From: Paenibacillus illinoisensis NBRC 15959 | GTDB taxonomy: Bacteria > Bacillota > Bacilli > Paenibacillales > Paenibacillaceae | Length of the DNA: 64,000 bases | NCBI RefSeq assembly: GCF_004000925.1 | Contig: NZ_BIME01000002.1 | Coordinates: 434,001-498,000 of the forward strand | Direction: 5' to 3' | In this document: piece by piece, positions 8,350 to 19,400 of the stretch | Layout of the letters: every line of letters starts with the position of its first letter | Position numbering within the stretch: position 1 is the first letter of the stretch | Made by a program: the position numbers and the translations under genes | Notes under the pieces: model-generated | Database searches by the model: none | The model's input: the letters and a program-made list of their open reading frames with translations, nothing else | What the model was told of the DNA's origin: nothing

Positions 8350-9447
8350 TCAACTATTTATCAACTTGATCCCAATACTAGCCGTGACGCTTCCACCGCC
8401 ATGAGGTCCATTTTCAATCTGCAGGTTTCCATCATGTTTATCGCAAAACACTTTACAAACGTAAAGGCCCAGTCCACGATGTTCGGACGCATCCCACACT
8501 TCGCCCCGGTAAAAAGGCAGGACAGCTTTGCCTAGGGCATCTGTTGAGAAGCCCTGTCCGTCGTCTGTGACGTTAATTATCATAAAGCTTTTCTGAATGT
8601 CATAGTGAACATTCACTTGGCTGGCAGCATATCGAATTCCGTTAGCCACTATATTCTCAAAAATTTGCATGACGATATAGGGGTCCACGTTGATTTGGAC
8701 ATGATCATATTCCATGGAGGCGACGAAGGTTTTGCCCGATTGTCTTGCCATTTGTTTGGCACTGTCGTTCAGCAGCGTCGTAAGCGTGATTATATCCATC
8801 GATTGATGCCGTACGGGGACATCTTCTAGTTTCTGAATCGAGTTCATGGCCTCCGCATAGCTCTCCAGACGCACGATGTGAAGATTCATCGTGTGGATCA
8901 GTTCCAGCGCCTTTTCTTCAGACAATTTCTTTTCCGGCAGATAGGCTGCAAGTAGCTCGGTGTTTCCTTTTAAAACTGAAAGCGGTGTTCTCAGATCATG
9001 AGCAAAAATTGCATTCAGTTTCTTGCGTTCCTCAACCGATCGCCAGAGCGTCCTTACGTTTTTCTCTAATGTTGAGCGCATGTTTTCAAATGCTTCGATT
9101 AGCTCGCCCATCTCGTCCCGGCTGTCGTAGGAGATGCGGAAATCTAGATCGTTGGCCGAAATTTTCTCCGAGGCTTGTTTGAGTATCTCCAGCGGACGTT
9201 TTAGTTTCCATCTGTAAAACAGGATGGCCATGGTAACAATTCCGGCTGCCACGGTAAGCATGACCATCGCGACGAGGGAGGGCAGAATCCAATCTGATTC
9301 TCTGAAACGCTGCTGTAGCTTCTCCGCCCAGGCGAACTCCAGAGTTACGACGGCAAGCACCGCAATAACTGTGGCTACAGATAGTAAAATAAAAGATTGC
9401 CGCAAGGTAAAGCGCTTGAATAGCCGTCCATTCATGTGCTTGGCCAT
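8350..9447 (-). CDS. Sensor histidine kinase (HAMP, HisKA, HATPase)
   Basis: This is a 365-residue membrane kinase. Two transmembrane helices flank a very short external loop of about 20 residues, then a HAMP domain, a HisKA dimerisation helix with the phosphorylated histidine in FAHDLRTPLSVL, and an HATPase domain with DDGQGFS and RGLGLYVCK. The small external loop is typical of intramembrane-sensing kinases that respond to cell-envelope antibiotics. ATG 9447 has AGGA five bases upstream and was preferred over the TTG at 9465; ATG 9435 is also possible and would overlap the regulator stop as ATGA. It is co-transcribed with the response regulator. Confidence 0.87.
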   Translation of the reverse strand: MAKHMNGRLFKRFTLRQSFILLSVATVIAVLAVVTLEFAWAEKLQQRFRESDWILPSLVAMVMLTVAAGIVTMAILFYRWKLKRPLEILKQASEKISANDLDFRISYDSRDEMGELIEAFENMRSTLEKNVRTLWRSVEERKKLNAIFAHDLRTPLSVLKGNTELLAAYLPEKKLSEEKALELIHTMNLHIVRLESYAEAMNSIQKLEDVPVRHQSMDIITLTTLLNDSAKQMARQSGKTFVASMEYDHVQINVDPYIVMQIFENIVANGIRYAASQVNVHYDIQKSFMIINVTDDGQGFSTDALGKAVLPFYRGEVWDASEHRGLGLYVCKVFCDKHDGNLQIENGPHGGGSVTASIGIKLINS

Positions 9448-10106
9448 TTGTATCCTACTCCCCAAACGGTCTCGATTCGGTCATCGCATCCGTACTCTTT
9501 AAATTTAGAGCGAATTCGCCTGATATGTTCCGCGATTACATTACTATCACCTTGATTGTCCCAACCCCAAATTTTTTCGTACATGCGTTCCTTTTCGAAC
9601 ACGATATTGGGATGTGTGGACAGCAACTCGATGATCTCGAACTCTTTTTTGGCCAGTGGGACTTGCTTATCTCGGTAGTAGAGCATCCGTGCTGTATAGT
9701 CAATAACTATATCATCATTAAATCTCACAGAGGATTTGGTGTGGACACGATGTTCCCTGCGCAAATGAGCTTCAACTCGGGCACCCAGTTCGTGAATGCT
9801 AAAAGGTTTCAGGATGTAGTCGTCACCTCCGGCCCGAAATCCGGCTATCTTATCCGCATCTTCGATTCGAGCTGTTAAAAATAAGATGGGGCACGAGACG
9901 AAATTACGGATTTGCTCGCATAATTGAAGCCCGTTCTGTTCAGGCATGTTGATATCTAGCAAAACAAGGTCGGGCTGTTGTTCGACTTTCCGCAGCGCTT
10001 CTCTGCTATCCTTGGCCGTTAGGACAGCATATCCATTGATTTCAAAATAATCGGTCAGCAGCTTTCGAAGATCGGCTTCATCGTCCACGATTAGTATTTT
10101 ATGCAT
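9432..10106 (-). CDS. OmpR/PhoB family response regulator
   Basis: This 224-residue regulator has a receiver domain with phospho-acceptor D51 in LLDINMP, acidic pocket DDE near residue 8 and the ILKPF lysine, followed by a winged-helix DNA-binding domain ending in TVWGVGYKW. It heads a minus-strand operon with the kinase and the serine hydrolase. The ATG at 10106 follows GGGAG; a TTG just before it is less likely. Confidence 0.92.
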   Translation of the reverse strand: MHKILIVDDEADLRKLLTDYFEINGYAVLTAKDSREALRKVEQQPDLVLLDINMPEQNGLQLCEQIRNFVSCPILFLTARIEDADKIAGFRAGGDDYILKPFSIHELGARVEAHLRREHRVHTKSSVRFNDDIVIDYTARMLYYRDKQVPLAKKEFEIIELLSTHPNIVFEKERMYEKIWGWDNQGDSNVIAEHIRRIRSKFKEYGCDDRIETVWGVGYKWPST

Positions 10107-10386
10107 CAATGCTCAGTCTCCCGTTAACCATTTTTAATTCAGCATAGCAAAAATCTATACATAATAAAATCGCCATCTAATAGGGGGCGCTAAACTGATC
10201 ATCTTAGAATGAACCCTAAATACAAAGTCATACTGGAAGTAACTTTTCCACCATAGCTTATATAAAGGGGAGGCTGTTTAACTTATTTGAATAAGAATAT
10301 TGATATGTGGGTTAATAACGGGGGAATAGACTATTCTGATAAATGTAAGCTGCTACACAAAAAAGTATAAGGGAAGGTGATTCTTT

Positions 10387-11055
10387 TTGGATCTTGTCAT
10401 TTATTCGGCACTGGCACTAATTTATTTGTTTCTTGTTGTCAGGATTGCTGCTCAATTATCTGGAAAAAGACAATGGCTCAATTACGCCATCTTTCAGATT
10501 TTTGTATTGTTCAGTCTTGCGTACGATAACGGAATCATCGCAGCAGGTCACTTGATAGGTGAGCGAGAGCTGCTCAAGGGACTTAGCAGTGTTCGATTTT
10601 GGCTTCATGCCTTTGCTACCCCTACGTTGATACTTGTAGGCTACTACATCCTGCGCAGCTCACAAGTCAAGTTTTCAAAACATATCATTACACATATTAC
10701 GGCATGGTTAATAACATTGGGCCTTATCATTTACCAAATTGTAAGTTCAACCTTACAGGAAGTAAAAAGTCTTATACCCATAGAAGAGTATGGGGTTTTG
10801 AGGTATACGTCAGAAAGTCTTGCAGGTCCGCCATTCATGGTGATCATCGTTGGTTTTCTGCTGTTGATAATAGGTATAATCGTTTTAGTAAAACAAAAAT
10901 GGGTATGGCTGTTTGTTGGAACATTGCTATTATTTATAGGTCAAGGGCTACAAATACCTGTAGCAAGTACAGCTGTAACCAATATATTTGAATTGATCCT
11001 CATGGTGTCCATCTGGATCACCACTTCAAAAGCTTTAGATTCACAGAGGCCATAA
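10387..11055 (+). CDS. Unknown seven-helix integral membrane protein
   Basis: I do not recognise a family. The 222 residues contain about seven hydrophobic helices with few long loops. The TTG start at 10387 is chosen because GGGAAGGTG lies just upstream and no in-frame ATG occurs before residue 150. There is a positively charged SSQVKFSKH loop between helices three and four. A strong hairpin terminator (11107-11152) follows, so it is transcribed alone. No catalytic motif is visible; sensor or transporter roles are equally open. Confidence 0.7.
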   Translation: MDLVIYSALALIYLFLVVRIAAQLSGKRQWLNYAIFQIFVLFSLAYDNGIIAAGHLIGERELLKGLSSVRFWLHAFATPTLILVGYYILRSSQVKFSKHIITHITAWLITLGLIIYQIVSSTLQEVKSLIPIEEYGVLRYTSESLAGPPFMVIIVGFLLLIIGIIVLVKQKWVWLFVGTLLLFIGQGLQIPVASTAVTNIFELILMVSIWITTSKALDSQRP

Positions 11056-11106
11056 AGTTTCCACTAGTACGTTATAGAGCTGATATGTAGTAAAGAGAAA
11101 GGTGAT

Positions 11107-11152
11107 GTGTCTAATGAATGAGTGATTAACTCGTTCATTAGACATTTTTTTG
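11107..11152 (+). terminator. Strong terminator after the seven-helix protein
   Basis: TGTCTAATGAATGAG pairs with CTCGTTCATTAGACA, one G-U pair, across a seven-base loop, followed by seven T. The remaining gap to 11389 shows no gene; AGGAGG at its end is the ribosome site of the next gene. Confidence 0.92.
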
Positions 11153-11389
11153 TTGTGGAAGAATAACAAAATTCAATATGCTAACGAACAGGATAGTTGA
11201 AATCAACGAAGGGTACAATACTACAAAATCATTGGGGGTGCTCTTTGTTTAAACAGGTTGTTTCATTGATTTTTATTTGGACTGTATCCGTCAGGGCTTA
11301 ATATTGTGAGCCACCAGTAAGGAAAGACCCATGCTGACAAACGGACGCATAAGTTTAAAATATAATGTTACACAGGAGGTTATCGTTTC

Positions 11390-11623
11390 TTGAAATTCGA
11401 ACTAGGTCGCTGCTTACTGAATGAACGCTTGGTGGAAGCCGGAAAGTCAGCAGAGTGGCTGGCAAAGGAATTGCTTTTTAAACCGGAACGAGTCTACGAC
11501 TTTATGGAAAACAAAAGAGTAATGCCACTCAAAATTGCCATATCGATTGCCGACTCTATCGGTTGTGACGTTCGTGCATTGTATGAATTAATTCCGAGTG
11601 ATTTCGAAGTAAAGGGAGATTGA
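11390..11623 (+). CDS. Small XRE-like helix-turn-helix protein
   Basis: This 77-residue protein is essentially one Cro/C1-type helix-turn-helix domain: EWLAKELLFKPERVYDFMENKRVMP followed by KIAISIADSIGCDVRALYEL. The TTG start is fixed by AGGAGG 10 bases upstream. Lone XRE proteins of this size bind DNA as dimers; the target is unknown. It precedes the DUF3888 gene by 42 bases in the same direction. Confidence 0.75.
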   Translation: MKFELGRCLLNERLVEAGKSAEWLAKELLFKPERVYDFMENKRVMPLKIAISIADSIGCDVRALYELIPSDFEVKGD

Positions 11624-11665
11624 TCAAATGTTGGAGTGCGCTATCTCTAACCGGAGGTGAAGTCG

Positions 11666-12100
11666 ATGTTTGGAAGAGTGATAAGAAGATTACTTGTATT
11701 GCTTCTCTGTCTAACGCTTATTTTGGAACCCACCAAAACCTATGCTGAATCGGATACAAATTGTAAGGACCAAAGACTGATTCTAACTCTTTTAAGTCCA
11801 AAAATAGAAGAACAACTAACCCTTTTTTATAAAGATCGATTAATTGAAAAGCCTATGTTTGCTCCTTTTCTAGGCGGGAATGACTTAAAGTTAGATTACC
11901 ATGATTCACACATTATTGCCCACGTCACGGTTGAACCGTACGTTGGTCCTCACTTAAGTGTTGGTCAGGATTTGATTACATTTCATATAAACAATTCCGG
12001 CGAGGTTAAAGTCATTGCATATCATCATATCAAGAACTACGAGCTTCCACCACATTGGAGGAAGGTGGTCATTCCAACGGCAACATTTAGACAGATGTGA
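11666..12100 (+). CDS. Secreted DUF3888 protein
   Basis: This 144-residue protein starts with a signal peptide (RRLLVLLLCLTLILEPTKTYAE), followed by a DUF3888-type domain starting LLSPKIEEQLTLFYKD and ending GEVKVIAYHHIKNYELPPHW. DUF3888 proteins are small exported Bacillales proteins of unknown function. The ATG at 11666 is chosen because GGAGG lies eight bases before it; an in-frame GTG at 11657 overlaps that site. Confidence 0.78.
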   Translation: MFGRVIRRLLVLLLCLTLILEPTKTYAESDTNCKDQRLILTLLSPKIEEQLTLFYKDRLIEKPMFAPFLGGNDLKLDYHDSHIIAHVTVEPYVGPHLSVGQDLITFHINNSGEVKVIAYHHIKNYELPPHWRKVVIPTATFRQM

Positions 12101-12149
12101 TTCTTTAAATGGTTCTTTAATGCAGAGAGAGAACAAACGCAGTTCCTTC

Positions 12150-12178
12150 GAAAGTCGCTGTTATGGTGGCTTTTTTGC
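12150..12178 (+). terminator. Terminator of the AAAGTCGCT type
   Basis: AAAGTCGC pairs with GTGGCTTT across a short loop and ends in six T. Two close relatives are at 43151 and 49645. Confidence 0.7.
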
Positions 12179-12229
12179 TATCTGCACAAGTTTCTTGCCC
12201 TCGAATGCCGCAGTGGAGTGGGAGTTTGG

Positions 12230-13102
12230 CTACTCATAATAGATGGCCTCGTAAGGAAACGCTAACTTATTCAAGCGATATTCTTTGGGTGACATGGACA
12301 TATATTGCCGAAAAACTTTGCCAAAATAGCTGGGACTCTCAAAACCGCATTGTTGGCCAATTTGGGAAATTGGAAGTTCCGTTGTGCGGAGTAGTCGGAC
12401 TGCAACTTCAATCCGTCTGTCTTTGAGATAGGCTAGCGGTGAAGTTTTCTCTGATTTCTGAAATAATCTGCACAAGTAATGCTTATTGATATCACAATGG
12501 CTGGCCAGCACATCCAGCGTCAATGGAGCAGCATAATTCTCCCGGATGAACTTTTTGCATTTCTCGATCGTGGTAATCGAAAGGACGCCGATATCTCTCT
12601 CCGCATCCCGACTTGTCTGAACCAAGATAAGCAGCCACTGATAGACTTGCATGGACAAACGATACTTGTCCGTTACTTTCTCTTGATGAATCAAATGAAT
12701 AATTTGCCATAACTCCTGAATCAAGGGAGAATCCGCGTTTCGTTGAATGACATGACCTTCGTTATCATGAATCATATCCCAGATTCGGTTCGCTTCATCC
12801 CCGCGAATGTTTATCCAGATAAATTCCCAAGGTTCATTATTCTCTTGTTTATAGTAATAGCAATGCTCCCCAGAGATTCTAACGAGTAGTGCATGTCCCT
12901 TCGGTAAAGGAAGGGTTTGATTATCAATATCCAGATAGCCCTGTCCATTAAGGGTGTATTGAAAAACAACGTGCCCGGGGTCTGGTCTATCGTCACTTGG
13001 ACAGCGATATTGCTCGCTGGAGACGATCTGCCATCCAATAGAGTCCAGTGTCATGATTGATGTATCGTCGTTACGAAAAGCATAAGAGACCGTATGGACC
13101 AT
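12230..13102 (-). CDS. AraC family regulator divergent from the rhamnogalacturonan enzyme
   Basis: This 290-residue AraC-type activator has an N-terminal cupin-like sugar-binding domain (about 20-150, containing VVFQYTLNGQGYLDI) and a C-terminal double helix-turn-helix (about 185-285) with LDVLASHCDINKHYLCRLFQ and the second motif ISQIGQQCGFESPSYFGKVFR. It is transcribed away from the 2127-residue pectin enzyme across a 321-base control region, so it most likely induces that gene in response to a rhamnogalacturonan fragment. The effector is inferred from context only. Confidence 0.88.
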   Translation of the reverse strand: MVHTVSYAFRNDDTSIMTLDSIGWQIVSSEQYRCPSDDRPDPGHVVFQYTLNGQGYLDIDNQTLPLPKGHALLVRISGEHCYYYKQENNEPWEFIWINIRGDEANRIWDMIHDNEGHVIQRNADSPLIQELWQIIHLIHQEKVTDKYRLSMQVYQWLLILVQTSRDAERDIGVLSITTIEKCKKFIRENYAAPLTLDVLASHCDINKHYLCRLFQKSEKTSPLAYLKDRRIEVAVRLLRTTELPISQIGQQCGFESPSYFGKVFRQYMSMSPKEYRLNKLAFPYEAIYYE

Positions 13103-13161
13103 ACTTTCATCCCCTGCCTAAAAAAGTCAATTTTATTATATAATACGTCACATTTTTTAGA

Positions 13162-13190
13162 TTGTCTGCCTTTTTTTACACCTGTAAGAT
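13162..13190 (+). promoter_or_regulatory. Sigma-A promoter for the rhamnogalacturonan enzyme
   Basis: TTGTCT (13162-13167) and TAAGAT (13185-13190) are separated by 17 bases. The cre box starts four bases after the -10, placing CcpA over the start site. Confidence 0.6.
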
Positions 13191-13193
13191 AAT

Positions 13194-13207
13194 TGTAAGC
13201 GGTAACA
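13194..13207 (+). promoter_or_regulatory. cre box (CcpA site), full consensus match
   Basis: TGTAAGCGGTAACA matches TGWAANCGNTNWCA at every position. It lies between the promoter and the enzyme gene, where CcpA binding blocks transcription, so glucose repression of the pectin enzyme is expected. Confidence 0.85.
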
Positions 13208-13423
13208 TAAGGAGGAGGTGACTATCGTTTGTGTTCCTTTGGTTAGCGAGTGAAGTTTTCCTGCATCAAAGGAATAATGCTGCAGAAGTGCAGCGAACGA
13301 CAACATCATGCAGGGCAGATTGAACTGATTTCCTGGGGCTGTCTTACAACAGAAAGACTTCTTTCCCCAGATTTAATCCCAGATTTGAAGTAACAATTTT
13401 TGGATAAAGGAGGAGCTAATCCA

Positions 13424-16400
13424 ATGGACCGAAGAACTGTTTCCATCCAGAAATCGATATTTGTATCTTTTCTAGCATTCCTTATGGTTATTTCATTGGC
13501 TGTACCTCCGGCTCCGGCACGCGCAGAGTCATCCGACATCCTGACGGGCCGCCAGGGAGAATATCTTAACCGGGGGCTGGTTGCGGTTCTCGTAGACAAC
13601 GGCGTTTTTATAAGCTGGAGGTATTTAAACAATGATCCTGATGAGATCGCTTTCAATATATACAAAAATGGAACCAAAGTGAACACGTCACCGATCAGCG
13701 ACGTGACGAACTATGTGGACACAACCGGCTTCGACAGCTCGCAATATCAGATATCCACCATTATTGCGGGCAAGGAGCAAATGCAGCCAGAGGTTGTATC
13801 GGTCTGGCATAACGATTATCTGCCTATTCCACTTGATAAGCCGGCCGACGGTCGGACCAAGGACGGTGGAACCTATTCCTATTATGCGGGCGATGCTTCC
13901 GTTGCGGACTTGGACGGTGATGGCGAATATGAAATCGTCTTCCTGTGGAGTCCGAGCAATTCCAAGGACAATTCGCAGGCAGGATATACCGGCAATGTCT
14001 ATATCGATGCCATCAAACTGGACGGCACGAAGCTGTGGAGGATTGACCTTGGAGTCAACATCCGTGCCGGAGCTCATTATACGCAGCTCATGGTATACGA
14101 TCTGGATGGCAACGGAAAAGCCGAAGTCGTTGTGAAAACAGCGGACGGCACAAAAGACGGACAGGGTACGGTCATTGGTGATGGCACAAAGGATTACCGC
14201 AACGAGGGCGGATACATACTGTCAGGGCCGGAGTATCTCACACTGTTTGACGGTGAGACCGGAGCGGCCGTATCCACCGTGGATTACAATCCCCCAAGAG
14301 GAAACGTCAGTGATTGGGGCGATGGGTACGGCAACCGTGTAGATCGCTTTCTTGGCGCCATCGCTTATCTGGACGGCAAGAAGCCAAGTGTGGTGATGAG
14401 CCGCGGTTATTACACCCGCACGGTGCTTGCTGCTTATGATTATGTTGGTGGAAAACTCGTGCAGCGCTGGACCTTCGACACGAACGAAGCAGGAGCACAA
14501 TATCAAGGACAAGGCAATCATAACTTAAGTGTTCTGGATGCCGACAATGACGGCAAAGATGAAATCATGTTCGGCGCCTTGGCCATCGACGATGATGGGA
14601 GTTTGATGTACAGTACCGGACTCGGCCACGGGGACGCCATGCATGCAGGCCAGCTCGATCCGAACCGGGATGGATACCAGGTGGTGAGTGTGCACGAGCA
14701 TTCGGATGCGGCATATGGACTGGAGATGCGCGATGCTGCTACAGGCGAAATTATCTGGGGGCAGAAAACAGGCATCGACACCGGTCGAGGGATGTCAGCG
14801 GACATTGATCCGAACTATCCGGGCTATGAATCATGGGCCACGACCGTTACCAACGGGCAAAGTGTACCTGTAACCAATACCTATTCGGCTGCCGGAGAGG
14901 CGATCTACACGGTGGACGAAGGGCCCAAAACCGCCAATTTCGCCATCTGGTGGGACGGAGATCTTCAGCGGGAGCTGTTTGACCATCAGTGGGATAACAG
15001 CACAGCCAGAGGAATTCCACTCATTTACAAGTGGGACTACGAGAACAAAAAGCTGGATGAAATCTTCCGGGCGACCGGTACGTTAACAAACAATCATACC
15101 AAAGGAAATCCAGCGCTACAGGCAGATATTCTGGGAGACTGGCGAGAGGAAATTCTGCTGCGGAGCGAAGATAGCTCGGAGTATCGTCTCTACACGACCA
15201 CCATTCCTTCCGATTATCGCATCCCTACGCTGATGCAGGATCCTGTGTATCGACTTGGCGTTGCCTGGCAAAATGTTGCCTACAATCAGCCGCCACATAC
15301 AGGCTTTTATCTTGGAGCAGAAGCTACGGAATTTCCCAAAGCCGATCTGACGCTGACGCGCGATGCAGAAATGCCGGAGCCTGTTTACCGCTTTGATTTC
15401 GGTACAGAGACAGCCTCAGGAAGTACAAATGTACAGGATACGCTCTACGCGCAAGATCCGGGATTCGGGTTCTTGGATACGAGCGGGATTGAGGTAGGGG
15501 CAAACCAGGTTTCGGTCAACACAGGCACAACATTTGCCGTTGATCTGCCAAATGCAAATTACAAGGTGACGCTGCGATTAGGTAGCGATGCGCGTGACTC
15601 CAACGTTGGAGTCAAATCCGAATATGTCCAGAAGCTAGCTATGACGAATGTAAAAGCGGGAGAACCGCTGGAGTATTCCTATGACATTGCCCTGGTGGAT
15701 GGTCAGCTTGATTTCCTCTTTACGGGTACAGCCATAGACATCCAAGACATTATCATAGAGAAATATCCGGATAAATCGGCCGGTGCCGCAACGACGATCT
15801 ATATGGCCGGTGATTCGACCATGCAATCTTACAGTGAGATGCAGGCACCACAAGAAGGGTGGGGTCAGCAATTCGGTCGTTATTTCTCAAATGGGGCAGT
15901 GATCGTGAATGATGCGATCGGCGGCCGAAGCAGCAAATCGTTTATGGTAGACGGTCGTCTGGATACGATCCTGCAGCGAATCAAGCCGGGAGACTTCTTC
16001 TTCATTTCCTTCGGTCATAATGATGCCAGTGCAGGGATACCGGACCGTTATGCATCACCTGAAGATTATAAGATGTACCTGGCCAGATATGTAAACGGTG
16101 CCAAACAGCGCGGTGCAACACCGGTTTTGCTTACTCCGGTTGGACGAAGAGACTTCAATACGGTAACTCAGGAATTCAACGTCAGCTTCCCGGCGTATGT
16201 GCAGGCTGCCAAAGAGGTAGCGGAGGAGCTGGACGTTCCGCTGATTGATCTCAGCAAGATGAGCATTGCATACTACGACAAAATCGGTAATGCTGCAACG
16301 GAGAAAGTGTTCCTTTACGCTAATCCGGGTGAATATCCGAAATACCCGAATGGAATCAACGATAACACCCACTTCAGTCGTTATGGCGCGCAGAAAATTG

Positions 16401-19400
16401 CCGGACTGGTTGCAGGCGCGGTCAAAGACATGGAGTTGAGTATTTCTTCTCTGGTGATCGACCCGGATATGTCCGAGCCGGAACCGGAGCCGGAAATTCA
16501 GCTCTACGAGGAGGATTTTGAAGGAGACCCTGCCGATTACCAGTATGCGATGGTTAATGCTACGGGTATTGCAGGAACGATGGCGGGAACGGTTGTTGAA
16601 CAAAGCGGAAATAAAGTGCTGTCCGTCACGGGATCCGGATCAGGACATCGGGCTAAAGTGTTCCGTATGTTCGATGCCGTAAACGGCGATCAGGTAAATG
16701 TGAAGTTTGATTGGCAATCGGGCAACGTAAGTGCCTATCCGTCAGAGGGGCATCTTACCATCATGGATGCTAACGAAAATGCGCTTTTCACACTGTATAC
16801 GAAAACCGGAAGTTCCAAAATTCATTATTATGTCGGTGCATATAATGCGGACTACGGTACGGGTGATACAGCCATACCTGAAGGGGGAACGGCGACAGAG
16901 ATTTCCAAGAACCAGTGGGTGAACGTGGATGCAACTGTTAACTTTGCAGAGAAAACGCTGGATCTGACATTAACGAACCTAGCGGATCCGACAGTTACAC
17001 AGACGATCGAATCTATTCAGATGAGTTCCGGTGCTTACGCAGACAACGTCAGAGCCCTTCGGTTCTTGGGTACGAGAAAAGGCGGTGGAGGCACACTGAA
17101 CTGGACGACTCAGATCGATAATGTGCGAATTGAAGGCACGCAGCTCCCTTCCGAGGGTGGGGATCAGACAGCTTTGATTGCTCTGTATGATGAGATCAAA
17201 GCACTGGAACTGTCGGAATATACAGACGCATCGAAAGCTGTGTTGAACCGGGCTTTGGCAGCTGCGGAAGCCATATTCAATACCGAAGCCACGCAGGCTC
17301 AAGTTGACCATGTGTTTAACATGTTAACCGTCGCCAAGGATTCATTGACCAAAGAGGCGGCTGAAGAGGTAACTGAGTACAAGTTTGATTTTGGTTCCGG
17401 CAGCGCTGCCGATGGATACATCAAGGTAGATGCCAAGAGAGCGTTCATCGAAGGCAATGGGTATGGCTTTGCGAATACTGCGCTGACCGAAGATGTGAAC
17501 CGGGAAACCGGAGATGCGCTCAAGGAGGATTTCACGCGGGTAAATGGGACTTCCTTCCTGGTGGAAATGGAACCAGCCAATTACCGGGTAACGATGACCG
17601 TTGGGGATGCGGAGGAATCGACGAGCGCAAGTGTCGTTGTGGAGCAGATGACGAAGCTGCCGCTCACAACCATTGCCAAGGGCGATTTTAAAGAAATCAC
17701 AACGGACATTGCTCTGATTGACGGCGTATTTAACTTTGACTTCTCTGGAAATACACCGAAGATTAATGCACTGAAGATTGAGCGTCTGCCTGAAAACGGC
17801 GTGGGCGATAAGCCTGTTATTTATTTGGCGAGCGATTCCACCGTTGCCAATTACGCAGAGAACTATCGTCCGCAAGCAGGCTGGGGCGAAACGCTGGGCG
17901 GATATTTTGATCAAGATGAAGTCAGCATTGATAACCGGGCAGTCGGTGGACTCAGCAGTAAGACCTTCCTGGTCGGTGGATATCTCAACGATCTTTTGCT
18001 CGACATCCATGAAGGCGATTATCTGTTTATGCAGTGGTCTCATAACGATTCCACACCGTCCCGCCCGGAGCGTTATCTTACGCCTGAGCAATTCAAGGTA
18101 TACTTGAAAGAATACATTGAAGGAGCTCAGCAAAGAGGTGCGATTCCTGTTCTGGTCACACCAGTGAACCGTCGTGATTTTACTGGAGAGACCCTGAACA
18201 AAAGCTTTCCGGAATACGTTCAGGCGATGAAAGAAACGGCCGACGAGACAGAAACGCTCATCATCGATCTGAACCAGGCAAGCTGGGAGTATTTCCAGGA
18301 GCTCGGCACTGAAGGAACCAAATCGATTTTCATGTGGGTAGGCACAACGGAAGACAATACCCATTTGCAGATGAACGGTGCAATCAAGGTATCTGAAATT
18401 GTGGCACGTCTTGTGAAAGAACTGAATATACAGCTGTCAGCCTTTGTCACACTGGAAGGGGAATCACCGGAACAGAAAGCCCCCCATACCACGGTATCCG
18501 TGGATGGAGATGAGCATGACGGGTGGTATACTTCTCCAGTACAAGTAACCTTTACTGCAAATGATGAAGATTCTGAGATCGAAGGGACCTATTATAAAAT
18601 CAATGGTGGCGAAACGGTGAGTGGCACACAGTTGACTCTAAGTGAAGAAGGTACACACACCATCACCTACTGGAGCGTCGATGTGGAAGGTAATCAAGAG
18701 AGTGAACAGTCTCTGACCCTGTCTATTGATCTCGTACCACCAACCGTTGAAATTCAGGGTCAAGCCGAATACACCATTGATCAGCACGTGGAAATTGGCT
18801 ATACAGCCGTTGATTCAATATCCGGCGTGGCAGAACCGACGGGTGTGCTCCTGGATACTCCGGCTTATACACTGGAACCGGGCCTGAACAAGGTAACGGC
18901 AACCGTCTCCGATTTGGCTGGCTGGGAGCAGACGGTAGAATATAGCTTTGGAGTTATTGCTACATTCGATAGCCTGATTAATCTGACCAACTCCTTTGCG
19001 AATGAATCGATAGATCCTAATGCAAGTGCTCTTGCTGAGCAGCTCGCGAACACATTAGGGCAGGCCAACCAGGCAGCTATCAATCATGAAGGAGCAAAGG
19101 CACGTCAACTTCTTGCATCTTACGGTAATGATGTTCAAGCAGCTAGAGGAACTGTCTTTACGGATGATCAGGCCAATGTGTTAATGAAGTGGGAAGAATG
19201 GCTCAACCAAGCAACTCCACTAGCGAACGGGGCCCCTGGTACGCCTGTGCTTTCTGACAATAACGGTTACGACACGGGTCTTAAAGACGGGGACTACACA
19301 GTCACGATGAATTTGTGGTGGGGCAATAACGGCAATGAGTTTAAACTGTATGAGAATGGTGAATTGATCAAGGAAATTGCACTGGTCGATCAATCACCAT

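Noticed and set aside
17342..18364. 340-codon minus-strand frame inside the giant enzyme gene
   Set aside because: It is antisense to the second esterase region, has no ribosome site and mirrors the codon bias of the real gene.
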